Source of the DNA: Actinomycetes bacterium
GTDB taxonomy: Bacteria > Actinomycetota > Actinomycetes > Streptosporangiales > Streptosporangiaceae
Assembly: GCA_025964635.1 (NCBI GenBank)
Contig: JAOPYP010000819.1
Coordinates: 1-6,164 of the forward strand
Length of the DNA: 6,164 bases
Reading direction: 5' to 3'
Shown here: piece after piece, positions 1 to 5,701 of the stretch
How positions within the stretch are numbered: position 1 is the stretch's first letter
How the letters are laid out: the number at the start of each line of letters is the position of its first letter
Translations under genes and position numbers: made by a program
Notes under the pieces: model-generated
Databases searched by the model: none
Seen by the model: only the letters and a program-made list of their open reading frames with translations
Told to the model about the DNA's origin: nothing

Positions 1-1410
1 GCGGGCCGGGACCGCCACCCGGGCCGCCGGGGCCAGCGCAGCGGCCCGGGCCGCCCGGCTGTCGGCCGCGTACACGGCGGCCCGCCGCAGCAGCTCCCGG
101 ATGAAGGAGGCGTTCACCCCGTCCGTGCGGGCGACCACCGCGGCCGCGCCGGGCCGGCTGAGCCGCAGGCTGCCCTGGTACAGCCGGAGCAGGCGGCGCC
201 GGGCCGCCGCGTCGGGAAGCGGGAGCCGCGCCGTGTGATCGATCATGCCGGGCCGCGCCGCGAGGGAGTCCTCGAGCAGATCAGCCCGGTTCGTGGTGAG
301 CAGGAAGGTGACGTCGGCGTCGCCGCCGACCGCTTCCATCTCGCTGAGCAGCCGCAGCAGCGCCGGGTGCAGCGGGGCGTGCGGGCCCCGCGGCTCGGCG
401 GCCAGTTCGACGTCCTCCACCACGACAACCGACGGCTGCAGGGTGCGGGCGATCGCGCACGCCTCGCTGATGAACCGCAGCGCCGCGCCCGAGATCATGA
501 CCACCGTGACGTGCGGCAGCTGGCCGATCAGGTAGCGGACGGTGTGCGTCTTGCCGGTTCCGGGGGGCCCGTGCAGCAGCACGCCCCGCCTCAGGCTCTG
601 GCCGCTCGCGCTGAGCTGACCGGAGTGCCGGGCGACGCCGAGGACGTGGCGCTCGATGCCGTCCAGCAGATCCGGCGGGAGGATCACCGTGCTCCGGTCG
701 GGCCGCGGCCGGTCCAGGAACCCCAGCACGCTGCCGCTGGCCGGCCCGCGGACGTCCGCGCCGAACCAGATCACCTGCCCGCGGTACACGTTGTGCGTGG
801 TGGCCAGGGCGCGGATCTGGTCCAGGACCTCCCCGGCCGCGGCCTGATCCGCCGTGGTGACCTGCACGCTGACGGTCTCGCGCGGGTCATCGCCCGCCGG
901 GCCGCACAGCAGCACGGCCGAGCGCCGGCCCGCCTGGTCCACCAGGTAGAGACCGCGGGTCACGCACGCGCGGGTGATCCCGCCCGCGCCGGCCGGGCGG
1001 GCGGCGGTGGTCACGCTGCCGATCCCCGGGACACAAGCCGCTGAGCGCGGAAGATCCGCTGCGGTGAGGTCGGCCAGGTCGACAGGGCCGTGCCGGATAC
1101 CGGTCAGGCCGAGGAGTTCGTGCCGCAGGCCGGGACCCGCGAGCCACGCATCCAGCGCGGCCTGGACGTTGACCTGGTCAAACGCGGGCCACGACGCGGT
1201 GACCACCGGCCATCCCGCAGCCTGCGGGCCGAGGTGGGTAGCCAGGGCCCGCTGGACCGGCGCATCGTGGACCCGGGCCGCCGCGACGGCGAGGCTCAGT
1301 ACCCGGCCGGCCAGCCGGGGCACGTCAGCAAGCTCCGGCCGGGGGCCCAGGATCGCCGTGGGCCAGGGCCGGATAGCCAGAAGTCCCCTGGGTATTGCCG
1401 GAATCCCCAC
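1..1410 (-). CDS. AAA-family ATPase, C-terminus cut by window edge
   Basis: The minus-strand frame stays open from GTG 1410-1408 to the left edge (470 codons, no stop in view). About 250 N-terminal residues match no family I recognise, apart from an NVYRGQ stretch near residues 207-212. A classical AAA module follows: Walker A GPPGTGKTH at 281-289 (K287), Walker B VVVVED with E332-D333, sensor 1 TTNRAD (N374), an arginine-finger segment ARPGMID (R386), then a helical lid ending in RELLRRAA. The acidic pair reads ED instead of DE, as in Bcs1-like AAA proteins. FtsH-type proteins have RPGR at the finger, but here the second Arg is Met. GTG 1410 is the first possible start after an in-frame stop at 1510-1512; GTG at 1321-1323 is an alternative. 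No clear ribosome-binding site precedes it, so coupling to the upstream E1 gene (29 nt gap) is likely. No membrane segment is seen, so it should be a cytoplasmic remodelling ATPase; its substrate is unknown. Confidence 0.9.
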   Translation of the reverse strand, partial: MGIPAIPRGLLAIRPWPTAILGPRPELADVPRLAGRVLSLAVAAARVHDAPVQRALATHLGPQAAGWPVVTASWPAFDQVNVQAALDAWLAGPGLRHELLGLTGIRHGPVDLADLTAADLPRSAACVPGIGSVTTAARPAGAGGITRACVTRGLYLVDQAGRRSAVLLCGPAGDDPRETVSVQVTTADQAAAGEVLDQIRALATTHNVYRGQVIWFGADVRGPASGSVLGFLDRPRPDRSTVILPPDLLDGIERHVLGVARHSGQLSASGQSLRRGVLLHGPPGTGKTHTVRYLIGQLPHVTVVMISGAALRFISEACAIARTLQPSVVVVEDVELAAEPRGPHAPLHPALLRLLSEMEAVGGDADVTFLLTTNRADLLEDSLAARPGMIDHTARLPLPDAAARRRLLRLYQGSLRLSRPGAAAVVARTDGVNASFIRELLRRAAVYAADSRAARAAALAPAARVAVPAR

Positions 1411-1439
1411 GGGAGCAGCATAGACACGGGCAGCCTGGA

Positions 1440-3710
1440 TTATTGGGGCAACAAGGAGCGTGCCCCGGATTCGATGGACGCCTCCGACAGCAGCACGGCC
1501 TGGGCGGCGTCACCCAGCGGGATGAAACTGTCCTCGCTGTTAACGCGGGTGATCTTCCCGGTGAACCCGGCGTCGACCAGTGAGGTGATGATGGCCTCGG
1601 ACACCCCGCCGGTGCGCCTGGTCTCGTCGGCCACCAGGACGCGGCCGGTGACAGAGGCCTCGCGCAGGATGTCCTCCTCCGGCAGCGGTGCGATCCAGCG
1701 CAGGTCCAGCACCCGGCAGCCGATCCCGTCGGCGGTCAGCCGGGCCGCGGCGCGCAGGCTCATCCGCAGACCGTTCCCGAACGTGATGATGGTCAGATCG
1801 CGCCCGTTGCCGTAGCTGCGGGCGCTGCCCACCGGGACGTACCCGGCCGGCCACAGGCCCGGCGGATCGTAGCGGGCCAGCCAGCCCCCGTCGCCGGCCT
1901 GGTGCAGGTCCCTGGTGTGGTAGAGGGCGATGGGCTCGAGGACAACGCAGACGCGGCCGTCCGCTTCCGCCGCCGCGAGGCAGGTCCGGAGCATGGCGGC
2001 CGCGTCGTCGGGCCGGGCCGGGCAGGCGACGATCAGGCCGGGGATATCCCGCAGGCTGGCCACCGCGTTGTCGTTGTGGAAATGGCCGCCGAAACCTTCC
2101 TGATAGGCGAGGGAGGCGATCCGCAGCACCAGCGGATTCCGGTACTGGGCCTGAGAGAAGAAGGACAGGGTCGCGGCCTCACCGCGTATCTGATCGGCGG
2201 CGTTGTGCAGGTAGGCCAGGTACTGGATCTCCGGGACCGGGAGCAGCCCGGCCAGGCCCGCTCCCAGGGCCAGGCCGAGGATGGACTGCTCGTCGAGCAG
2301 GGTGTCGAACACCCGCGCGGCCCCGAACCGCTGCGCCAGCCCGCGGGTGACGCCGTACACGCCGCCTTTGCGGGCCACATCCTCGCCGAAGACCAGCATG
2401 CCCGGCCGCGCCGCCAGGGCGTCGGCCAGCGCCGCGTTGATCGACTGCGCCAGCGTGAGCCCGCCGGCCGCTTCCGGCAGCCGCCCGGCGAACCCCTCGT
2501 CCCGGCGCACCGGCCCGGCGGCCAGGCAGGCCCGGGCCCGGACCTGCTCGGGATGATGCGGCGCCAGGGGCGCCACCACCTGGCTGGCCGTGGCCAGGCG
2601 CGGGCTCCCGGCCACCTCGGCCGCGAGGCCGAGGATCCGGGCCCGCGACTCCTCGTAGCGGGCGGACACCGCGGCCGGGGTCAGGATGCCCGCGCCCACC
2701 AGCAGCCGGGCCGTGCCGAGCAGCGGGTCGGCGGCCAGGTCCGCGGCGGCCGCGGCCGTCCCCCGGTAACTGCTTTCCACGTCCGAGCCGGCGTGGCCGC
2801 CGAACCGCACCACGGCCAGGTGCAGGAACGCGGGGGAGCGGCGCTCCCGGACCCAGGCCGAGGCGGCGAGCGCGGCGTCGTACACCGCGGCCAGGTCCGA
2901 CCCGTCCGCGTGGAAATAACCGAAGCCCGGCACGGACCCGGTGGCGGCCCGGACCCAGCCGGGCGGCGTCCGCACGCTGATGCCGATCCCGTTGTCCTCG
3001 ATCACCAGCAGCAGCGGCAGCGGCAGATGCTGGTAGGCACAGTAGGCGGCGGCGTTGACCGCCCCGGTGGCGGTGGAGTGGTTCAGCGACGCATCGCCGA
3101 GGCTGGCCGCGACGATCGCGTCCGCCGGCCATTCCGCGGGCCGGCCGAGCCGGGCCGCGCGGTCCAGGGCGAAGGCCAGGCCGAGCGCGCGGGGCAGGTG
3201 CGAGGCGATGGTCGACGTCTGCGGGATGACGTGCAGCAGGTGGTGTCCGAACACCTTGTGGCGCCCGCCCGCGATGGGCTCGTCCGCCGCCGCGACCAGC
3301 CCGAGCAGGACATCCCGGATCCCGTCCCGGGGAGGCGTGGCCTGCTGGCAGCGGGCCAGGTAGAAGGCACCCGAGCGGTAGTGCAGCAGGGCCGGGTCGG
3401 TGACCCGCAGCGCGGCGGCGACGCCGGCGTTGCCCTCGTGCCCGGATGACCCGATCGTGTAGTACCCGGCGCCCTGGGCCCGCAGCCAGCGCGCGGCCAG
3501 ATCGAGGTGGCGGCTGGCCAGCTGCGCGTCGAAGAGCTCCAGGCAGCGCTGCCCGGTCAGGGCGGAACCGTCCCGGACGGGGCCTGGCCCGGCGGGACGC
3601 TCCCCGGGGCCCCCGGGGAGATGGCCGTCCAGCGTGGCGGCCACCTCGCCGAAGTGCCGCTCGACCGGGTCCCGTTCCGCCTGCGCTCGTTCCGCCTGAC
3701 CAGGGCTCAT
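1440..3710 (-). CDS. fused alpha/beta E1 subunit of ThDP-dependent 2-oxoacid dehydrogenase (branched-chain type)
   Basis: This 756-residue protein joins both E1 subunits in one chain. The enzyme should decarboxylate a 2-oxoacid on thiamine diphosphate and pass the acyl group to a lipoyl-E2 in the cytoplasm. Residues 1-55 are a Pro/Gly-rich tail. The alpha part (about 60-330) has the ThDP/metal motif GDAS at 205-208 and EDNGIGIS at 238-245; the usual GDG is GDA, but D206 and N240 remain. It also has an active-site loop, FGGHAGSDVESSYR (303-316), close to the branched-chain GHHSTSDDSSAYR loop; this loop and the following helix favour a branched-chain over a pyruvate substrate. After a linker, the beta pyrimidine domain (about 417-600) shows GEDV with E443, DTLLDE at 469-474 and the GGHFHND loop with H545. 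The C-terminal transketolase-like domain spans about 632-745. No E2 or E3 gene is in view. The ATG start lies 4 nt from the operator, so the transcript may be leaderless. Confidence 0.93.
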   Translation of the reverse strand: MSPGQAERAQAERDPVERHFGEVAATLDGHLPGGPGERPAGPGPVRDGSALTGQRCLELFDAQLASRHLDLAARWLRAQGAGYYTIGSSGHEGNAGVAAALRVTDPALLHYRSGAFYLARCQQATPPRDGIRDVLLGLVAAADEPIAGGRHKVFGHHLLHVIPQTSTIASHLPRALGLAFALDRAARLGRPAEWPADAIVAASLGDASLNHSTATGAVNAAAYCAYQHLPLPLLLVIEDNGIGISVRTPPGWVRAATGSVPGFGYFHADGSDLAAVYDAALAASAWVRERRSPAFLHLAVVRFGGHAGSDVESSYRGTAAAAADLAADPLLGTARLLVGAGILTPAAVSARYEESRARILGLAAEVAGSPRLATASQVVAPLAPHHPEQVRARACLAAGPVRRDEGFAGRLPEAAGGLTLAQSINAALADALAARPGMLVFGEDVARKGGVYGVTRGLAQRFGAARVFDTLLDEQSILGLALGAGLAGLLPVPEIQYLAYLHNAADQIRGEAATLSFFSQAQYRNPLVLRIASLAYQEGFGGHFHNDNAVASLRDIPGLIVACPARPDDAAAMLRTCLAAAEADGRVCVVLEPIALYHTRDLHQAGDGGWLARYDPPGLWPAGYVPVGSARSYGNGRDLTIITFGNGLRMSLRAAARLTADGIGCRVLDLRWIAPLPEEDILREASVTGRVLVADETRRTGGVSEAIITSLVDAGFTGKITRVNSEDSFIPLGDAAQAVLLSEASIESGARSLLPQ

Positions 3711-3716
3711 TCCTCT
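3711..3716 (-). promoter_or_regulatory. misplaced Shine-Dalgarno-like AGAGGA abutting the E1 start
   Basis: Read on the minus strand, AGAGGA directly touches the ATG at 3710-3708 with no spacer, too close to act as a normal ribosome-binding site. Either the gene is translated from a leaderless mRNA, which is common in actinobacteria, or the true start lies further into the gene. The first 55 residues look poorly conserved and would tolerate a later start. Confidence 0.3.
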
Positions 3717-3722
3717 ACGGTA
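3717..3722 (-). promoter_or_regulatory. candidate -10 element for the E1 gene
   Basis: On the minus strand this hexamer is TACCGT, fitting the actinobacterial TANNNT -10 pattern. It occupies -12 to -7 relative to the E1 start codon, the spacing expected of a leaderless transcript starting at the A of ATG. It lies inside the left arm of the inverted repeat, so a bound regulator would cover it. No convincing -35 box is seen. Confidence 0.3.
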
Positions 3723-3735
3723 GAGCGGCTTGCTC

Positions 3736-3741
3736 TACCGT
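3736..3741 (+). promoter_or_regulatory. candidate -10 element for the esterase gene
   Basis: TACCGT on the plus strand is the mirror copy of the E1 hexamer and lies in the right arm of the inverted repeat. Transcription would begin near 3748 and give a leader of about 30 nt containing the esterase ribosome-binding site. A small palindrome, GGTGC-G-GCACC (3743-3753), overlaps the predicted start of transcription. The -35 region is weak. Confidence 0.3.
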
Positions 3742-3765
3742 AGGTGCGGCACCGTTGCTGACACC

Positions 3766-3773
3766 GGAGGAGG
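3766..3773 (+). promoter_or_regulatory. strong ribosome-binding site of the esterase gene
   Basis: GGAGGAGG ends 5 nt before ATG 3779. This fixes the esterase start there and excludes the much longer in-frame extension that runs back through the operator into the E1 gene. Confidence 0.85.
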
Positions 3774-3778
3774 CCCTG

Positions 3779-4807
3779 ATGCTGCCCTGGTCCGCCGAGC
3801 TGGCCGGCCGGATCGACGAGCACGTGATCACCAGCGAGCTGCTGCGCGGCAACCCGCTGGGCGATCCGTACGAGCGACCGCTGTGGGTCTACGTCCCGCC
3901 TGGCTATGACGGCGACCCGGCCCGGCGGTACGCCACGGTGTACGTGATCCAGGGCTATACCGGGCACCTGGCCATGTGGCGGAACCGCTCGCCCTACCGG
4001 CAGCCGTTCCCCGAGACCGCCGACGCTGTCTTCGCGTCCGGGCAGGCCCCCGCGGCCCTCGTGGTCTTCGTGGACGCCTGGACCGGGTACGGCGGCAGCC
4101 AGTTCGTGGACTCCCCGGGCACCGGCCGGTACCACTCCTACCTGTGCGAGGAGGTGGTCCCCTGGGTGGACGCGCACTACCGGACGGCACCGGCGGCGGC
4201 GCACCGGGCGATCACGGGCAAGTCCAGCGGCGGGTTCGGCGCGATGATCACCCCGATGCTGCGGCCCGACCTCTTCGGGGCGCTGGCCACGCACGCCGGG
4301 GACTCGCTCTACGAGCTGTCCTACATCCCCGAGTTCGGCAAGTCCGTGCGGCACCTCCGCGACTACGACGGGGACATCTGGCGGTGGTGGGACGACTTCC
4401 GGTCCCGGGTCTCCTTCACCAAGGAGGCCGATCATGACCTCCTGATGCTGCTGGGCGTGTCGGCCTGCTTCTCCGCGACCCCGGACGGCCGGGTGGAGCT
4501 GCCGTTCGAGCCGCGGACCGGCAGGCTCCGGCCGGACGTGTGGCAGCGCTGGCTGGACTGGGACCCGGTCCGGATGGTGCCGCGTTATGCGGAGGCGCTC
4601 CGCGGGCTGCGCGGCATCTGGATCGACGCCGGGACCCACGACGAGTGGTTCCTCGATGTGGGTGCGCAGGCGTTCCGCGCGGCGCTGGGGGAGGCCGGGG
4701 TGCCGGACGAGATGATCCACTTCGAGCTGTTCGAGGGCACGCACATGAGCATCGACTACCGGTATCCGCTCTCGCTGGCCTGGCTGGCCTCGCGCATCGC
4801 GGTCTAG
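3779..4807 (+). CDS. alpha/beta-hydrolase, esterase D / enterochelin-esterase-like
   Basis: The 342-residue protein has the shape of the PF00756 esterase family, a serine hydrolase of ester or thioester bonds. An N-terminal beta-sheet part (LWVYVPPGY at 35-43, VYVIQGYTGH at 54-63) leads to the nucleophile elbow G147-K-S149-S-G151. The probable acid lies in DAGTHDEW (D288 most likely) and the catalytic histidine is H322 in EGTHMS. An insertion at about 180-260, rich in Trp, Phe and charged residues, may form a lid over the active site. There is no signal peptide or membrane segment, so it should act in the cytoplasm. It diverges from the E1 operon across a shared operator, which suggests its substrate is linked to 2-oxoacid or acyl metabolism, but sequence alone does not show the substrate. 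Antigen-85-like acyltransferases share this fold, but those are secreted. Confidence 0.9.
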   Translation: MLPWSAELAGRIDEHVITSELLRGNPLGDPYERPLWVYVPPGYDGDPARRYATVYVIQGYTGHLAMWRNRSPYRQPFPETADAVFASGQAPAALVVFVDAWTGYGGSQFVDSPGTGRYHSYLCEEVVPWVDAHYRTAPAAAHRAITGKSSGGFGAMITPMLRPDLFGALATHAGDSLYELSYIPEFGKSVRHLRDYDGDIWRWWDDFRSRVSFTKEADHDLLMLLGVSACFSATPDGRVELPFEPRTGRLRPDVWQRWLDWDPVRMVPRYAEALRGLRGIWIDAGTHDEWFLDVGAQAFRAALGEAGVPDEMIHFELFEGTHMSIDYRYPLSLAWLASRIAV

Positions 4808-4820
4808 CCGGCCGCGTCGC

Positions 4821-4847
4821 GGTCCGGCCGCGGGCGCGCCGCGGACC
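4821..4847 (+). terminator. GC-rich hairpin after the esterase, possible terminator
   Basis: Thirteen bases after the esterase stop, two alternative stems can form: GGTCCG (4821-4826) with CGGACC (4842-4847), or CCGCGG (4828-4833) with CCGCGG (4839-4844) around the 5-nt loop GCGCG. No U-tract follows. Actinobacterial terminators often lack one, but in DNA this rich in GC such stems also arise by chance. Confidence 0.3.
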
Positions 4848-4893
4848 AGGTGCCGCGGCGCGTCCGGGCCGGCCGTCCGGAGCCCTATTTCGG

Positions 4894-4913
4894 ATTACGA
4901 CTTTATTACCGCT
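4894..4913 (+). repeat. direct repeat ATTACNNCT with 11-bp period
   Basis: ATTACGACT (4894-4902) and ATTACCGCT (4905-4913) repeat at 11 bp, about one helical turn. They lie in an AT-rich island (about 4885-4910) that stands out sharply from its surroundings. The pair sits about 20 bp upstream of the candidate -35 box of the lipoprotein promoter, a typical place for an activator of the response-regulator type. It does not match the PhoP box, and the binding factor is unknown. Confidence 0.4.
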
Positions 4914-4932
4914 CGGGCTGGCCGATTCCGGG

Positions 4933-4959
4933 GGAACGAGGGCGCGGGATAGTACGTGG
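4933..4959 (+). promoter_or_regulatory. ECF-sigma-type promoter candidate for the lipoprotein gene
   Basis: GGAAC (4933-4937), preceded by two more G residues, is separated by 17 nt from CGTGG (4955-4959). This follows the GGAAC / CGT pattern of extracytoplasmic-function sigma factors. Transcription would start near 4963-4966, about 40 nt before the lipoprotein start. An envelope-stress sigma factor would suit an exported lipoprotein. Confidence 0.45.
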
Positions 4960-4969
4960 TCGGGTCTAC

Positions 4970-5007
4970 ATGTCCGCCCCCTCCTCATGAGCGGAGAGAC
5001 ACTATGA
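4970..5007 (+). other. two tandem six-codon leader reading frames chained by ATGA overlaps
   Basis: ATG 4970 opens a six-codon frame (MSAPSS) ending at TGA 4988-4990. Its stop overlaps the next ATG (4987) in the tetranucleotide ATGA. That second frame (MSGETL) ends at TGA 5005-5007, which overlaps the lipoprotein ATG (5004) in another ATGA. The first ATG would fall only a few bases from the predicted transcription start. The second has no ribosome-binding site and would depend on coupling. This may be a translational-coupling leader or coincidence. Confidence 0.25.
4993..4998 (+). promoter_or_regulatory. ribosome-binding site of the lipoprotein gene
   Basis: GGAGAG ends 5 nt before ATG 5004. 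It selects this ATG over the upstream in-frame GTG at 4956, which would spoil the signal peptide and lies within the candidate promoter. The site is inside the second leader frame. Confidence 0.75.
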
Positions 5008-5612
5008 GTTACCGCAGATGGGCGCCGGCGGTCCTCGCCATTCCTGCCCTGCTGCTGGCCGCGTGCGGCAGCAGCACCTCACCCAGCACCGCGAGCGGCA
5101 CCAAGTCCGCCTCAGCCATGTCCACCTCGTCCATGCCCACCGAGTCCAGCTCGATGGGCGGGTCCGGGATGAGCTCATCCGGCACGGCCTCGCTGGAGAA
5201 GATCAAGACGAGCATCGGGCCGGTGCTGGCGGACGCCAAGGGCTTCACCCTGTACTGGTACGCCAAGGACACCCAGATGAGCTCGGCGTGCACGGGCTCC
5301 TGCGCGACCGCCTGGCCTCCCGTCGCCGGCAAGCCGGCCGCGGCGATGGGCGTGCGGCTGGTCGGCAAGTTCGGCACGATCACCCGGGGCAACGGCGGGC
5401 TGCAGGCCACCTACAAGGGGCACCCGCTCTACACCTACGCCGGCGACAGTGCCCCGGGCCAGGTCAAGGGCAACGGGCTCGGCGGCATCTGGCACGCGCT
5501 CAGGGTGAACTCGATCGGCGCCGTCTCACCGGGCATGGTGATGTCCTCCAGCTCACCCATGCCGTCCGCGTCGAAGTCGAGCGGCGGCTACGGCGGCGGC
5601 GGCGGGTACTGA
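5004..5612 (+). CDS. lipoprotein with secreted-repeat domain (PF03640/COG4315 type)
   Basis: This is a 202-residue exported lipoprotein. A short signal peptide (basic RR at 4-5, hydrophobic stretch to 20) ends in a lipobox LAAC, with C21 the expected lipidated residue, so the mature protein should be anchored to the outer face of the cytoplasmic membrane. Residues 22-62 form a Ser/Thr/Met-rich, probably disordered tether. The folded part (about 65-167) has two related repeats. The first contains GFTLYWYAKD (80-89), then C96-TGS-C100 and ATAWPP. The second contains ATYKGHPLYTYAGD (135-148) and ends GGIWHAL. The cysteine pair could form a disulfide. The tail is Ser/Met-rich and finishes in Gly/Tyr repeats. 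The biochemical role of this family is not established. The probable ECF promoter suggests response to envelope stress. It converges on the GntR-type gene and need not be functionally tied to the esterase. Confidence 0.9.
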   Translation: MSYRRWAPAVLAIPALLLAACGSSTSPSTASGTKSASAMSTSSMPTESSSMGGSGMSSSGTASLEKIKTSIGPVLADAKGFTLYWYAKDTQMSSACTGSCATAWPPVAGKPAAAMGVRLVGKFGTITRGNGGLQATYKGHPLYTYAGDSAPGQVKGNGLGGIWHALRVNSIGAVSPGMVMSSSSPMPSASKSSGGYGGGGGY

Positions 5613-5653
5613 GCCCGCCCGCGCCGTCCTGCGGCCTGGCCGGCCCCGAGGCG

Positions 5654-5673
5654 CCCGCCCTGACGCAGGCGGG
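5654..5673. terminator. hairpin between convergent genes, possible bidirectional terminator
   Basis: CCCGCC (5654-5659) pairs with GGCGGG (5668-5673) around an 8-nt loop. A second weak stem, GCCGGC (5680-5685 and 5695-5700), follows. The 89-bp gap separates the 3' ends of the lipoprotein and regulator genes, where termination from both sides is expected. There is no U-tract. Confidence 0.35.
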
Positions 5674-5701
5674 TCCCGGGCCGGCGGCCCCGGAGCCGGC
5701 G

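Larger units (their letters stand above)
3715..3743. promoter_or_regulatory. perfect 12-bp inverted repeat, probable shared operator
   Basis: Arm CTACGGTAGAGC (3715-3726) and its exact reverse complement GCTCTACCGTAG (3732-3743) flank the 5-nt spacer GGCTT. Each arm also holds a smaller palindrome, CTAC-S-GTAG, so the site looks like two dimer sites placed symmetrically, 20 bp centre to centre. It sits in the 68-bp gap between the divergent E1 and esterase genes, where a repressor would control both. There is no T-run and nothing to terminate, so a terminator is unlikely. The cognate regulator is not identifiable here. TetR-like factors commonly use such sites; the GntR-type protein at the right edge is a possible but unsupported candidate. 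Confidence 0.75.

Noticed and set aside
235..1423. Plus-strand open frames over the left end
   Set aside because: They are antisense to the minus-strand AAA ATPase, whose Walker A, Walker B and sensor motifs are unmistakable. Their translations are low-complexity.
1902..3449. Long plus-strand open frame (515 codons) opposite the E1 gene
   Set aside because: It is rich in Gly, Arg, Gln and Pro with no recognisable domain, and it is the antisense shadow of a gene with clear catalytic motifs; such shadows are usual in GC-rich DNA.
3715..3743. Inverted repeat read as an intrinsic terminator
   Set aside because: It lies between two divergent starts, lacks a T-run on either side, and its nested palindromes fit protein binding better.
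3446..3778. N-terminal extension of the esterase frame back into E1
   Set aside because: It is Arg/Pro/Ala-rich, overlaps the E1 coding sequence and the operator, and a strong ribosome-binding site precedes ATG 3779.
3707..4744. 345-codon minus-strand frame opposite the esterase
   Set aside because: It is a shadow of the esterase gene with no domain or plausible start signal.
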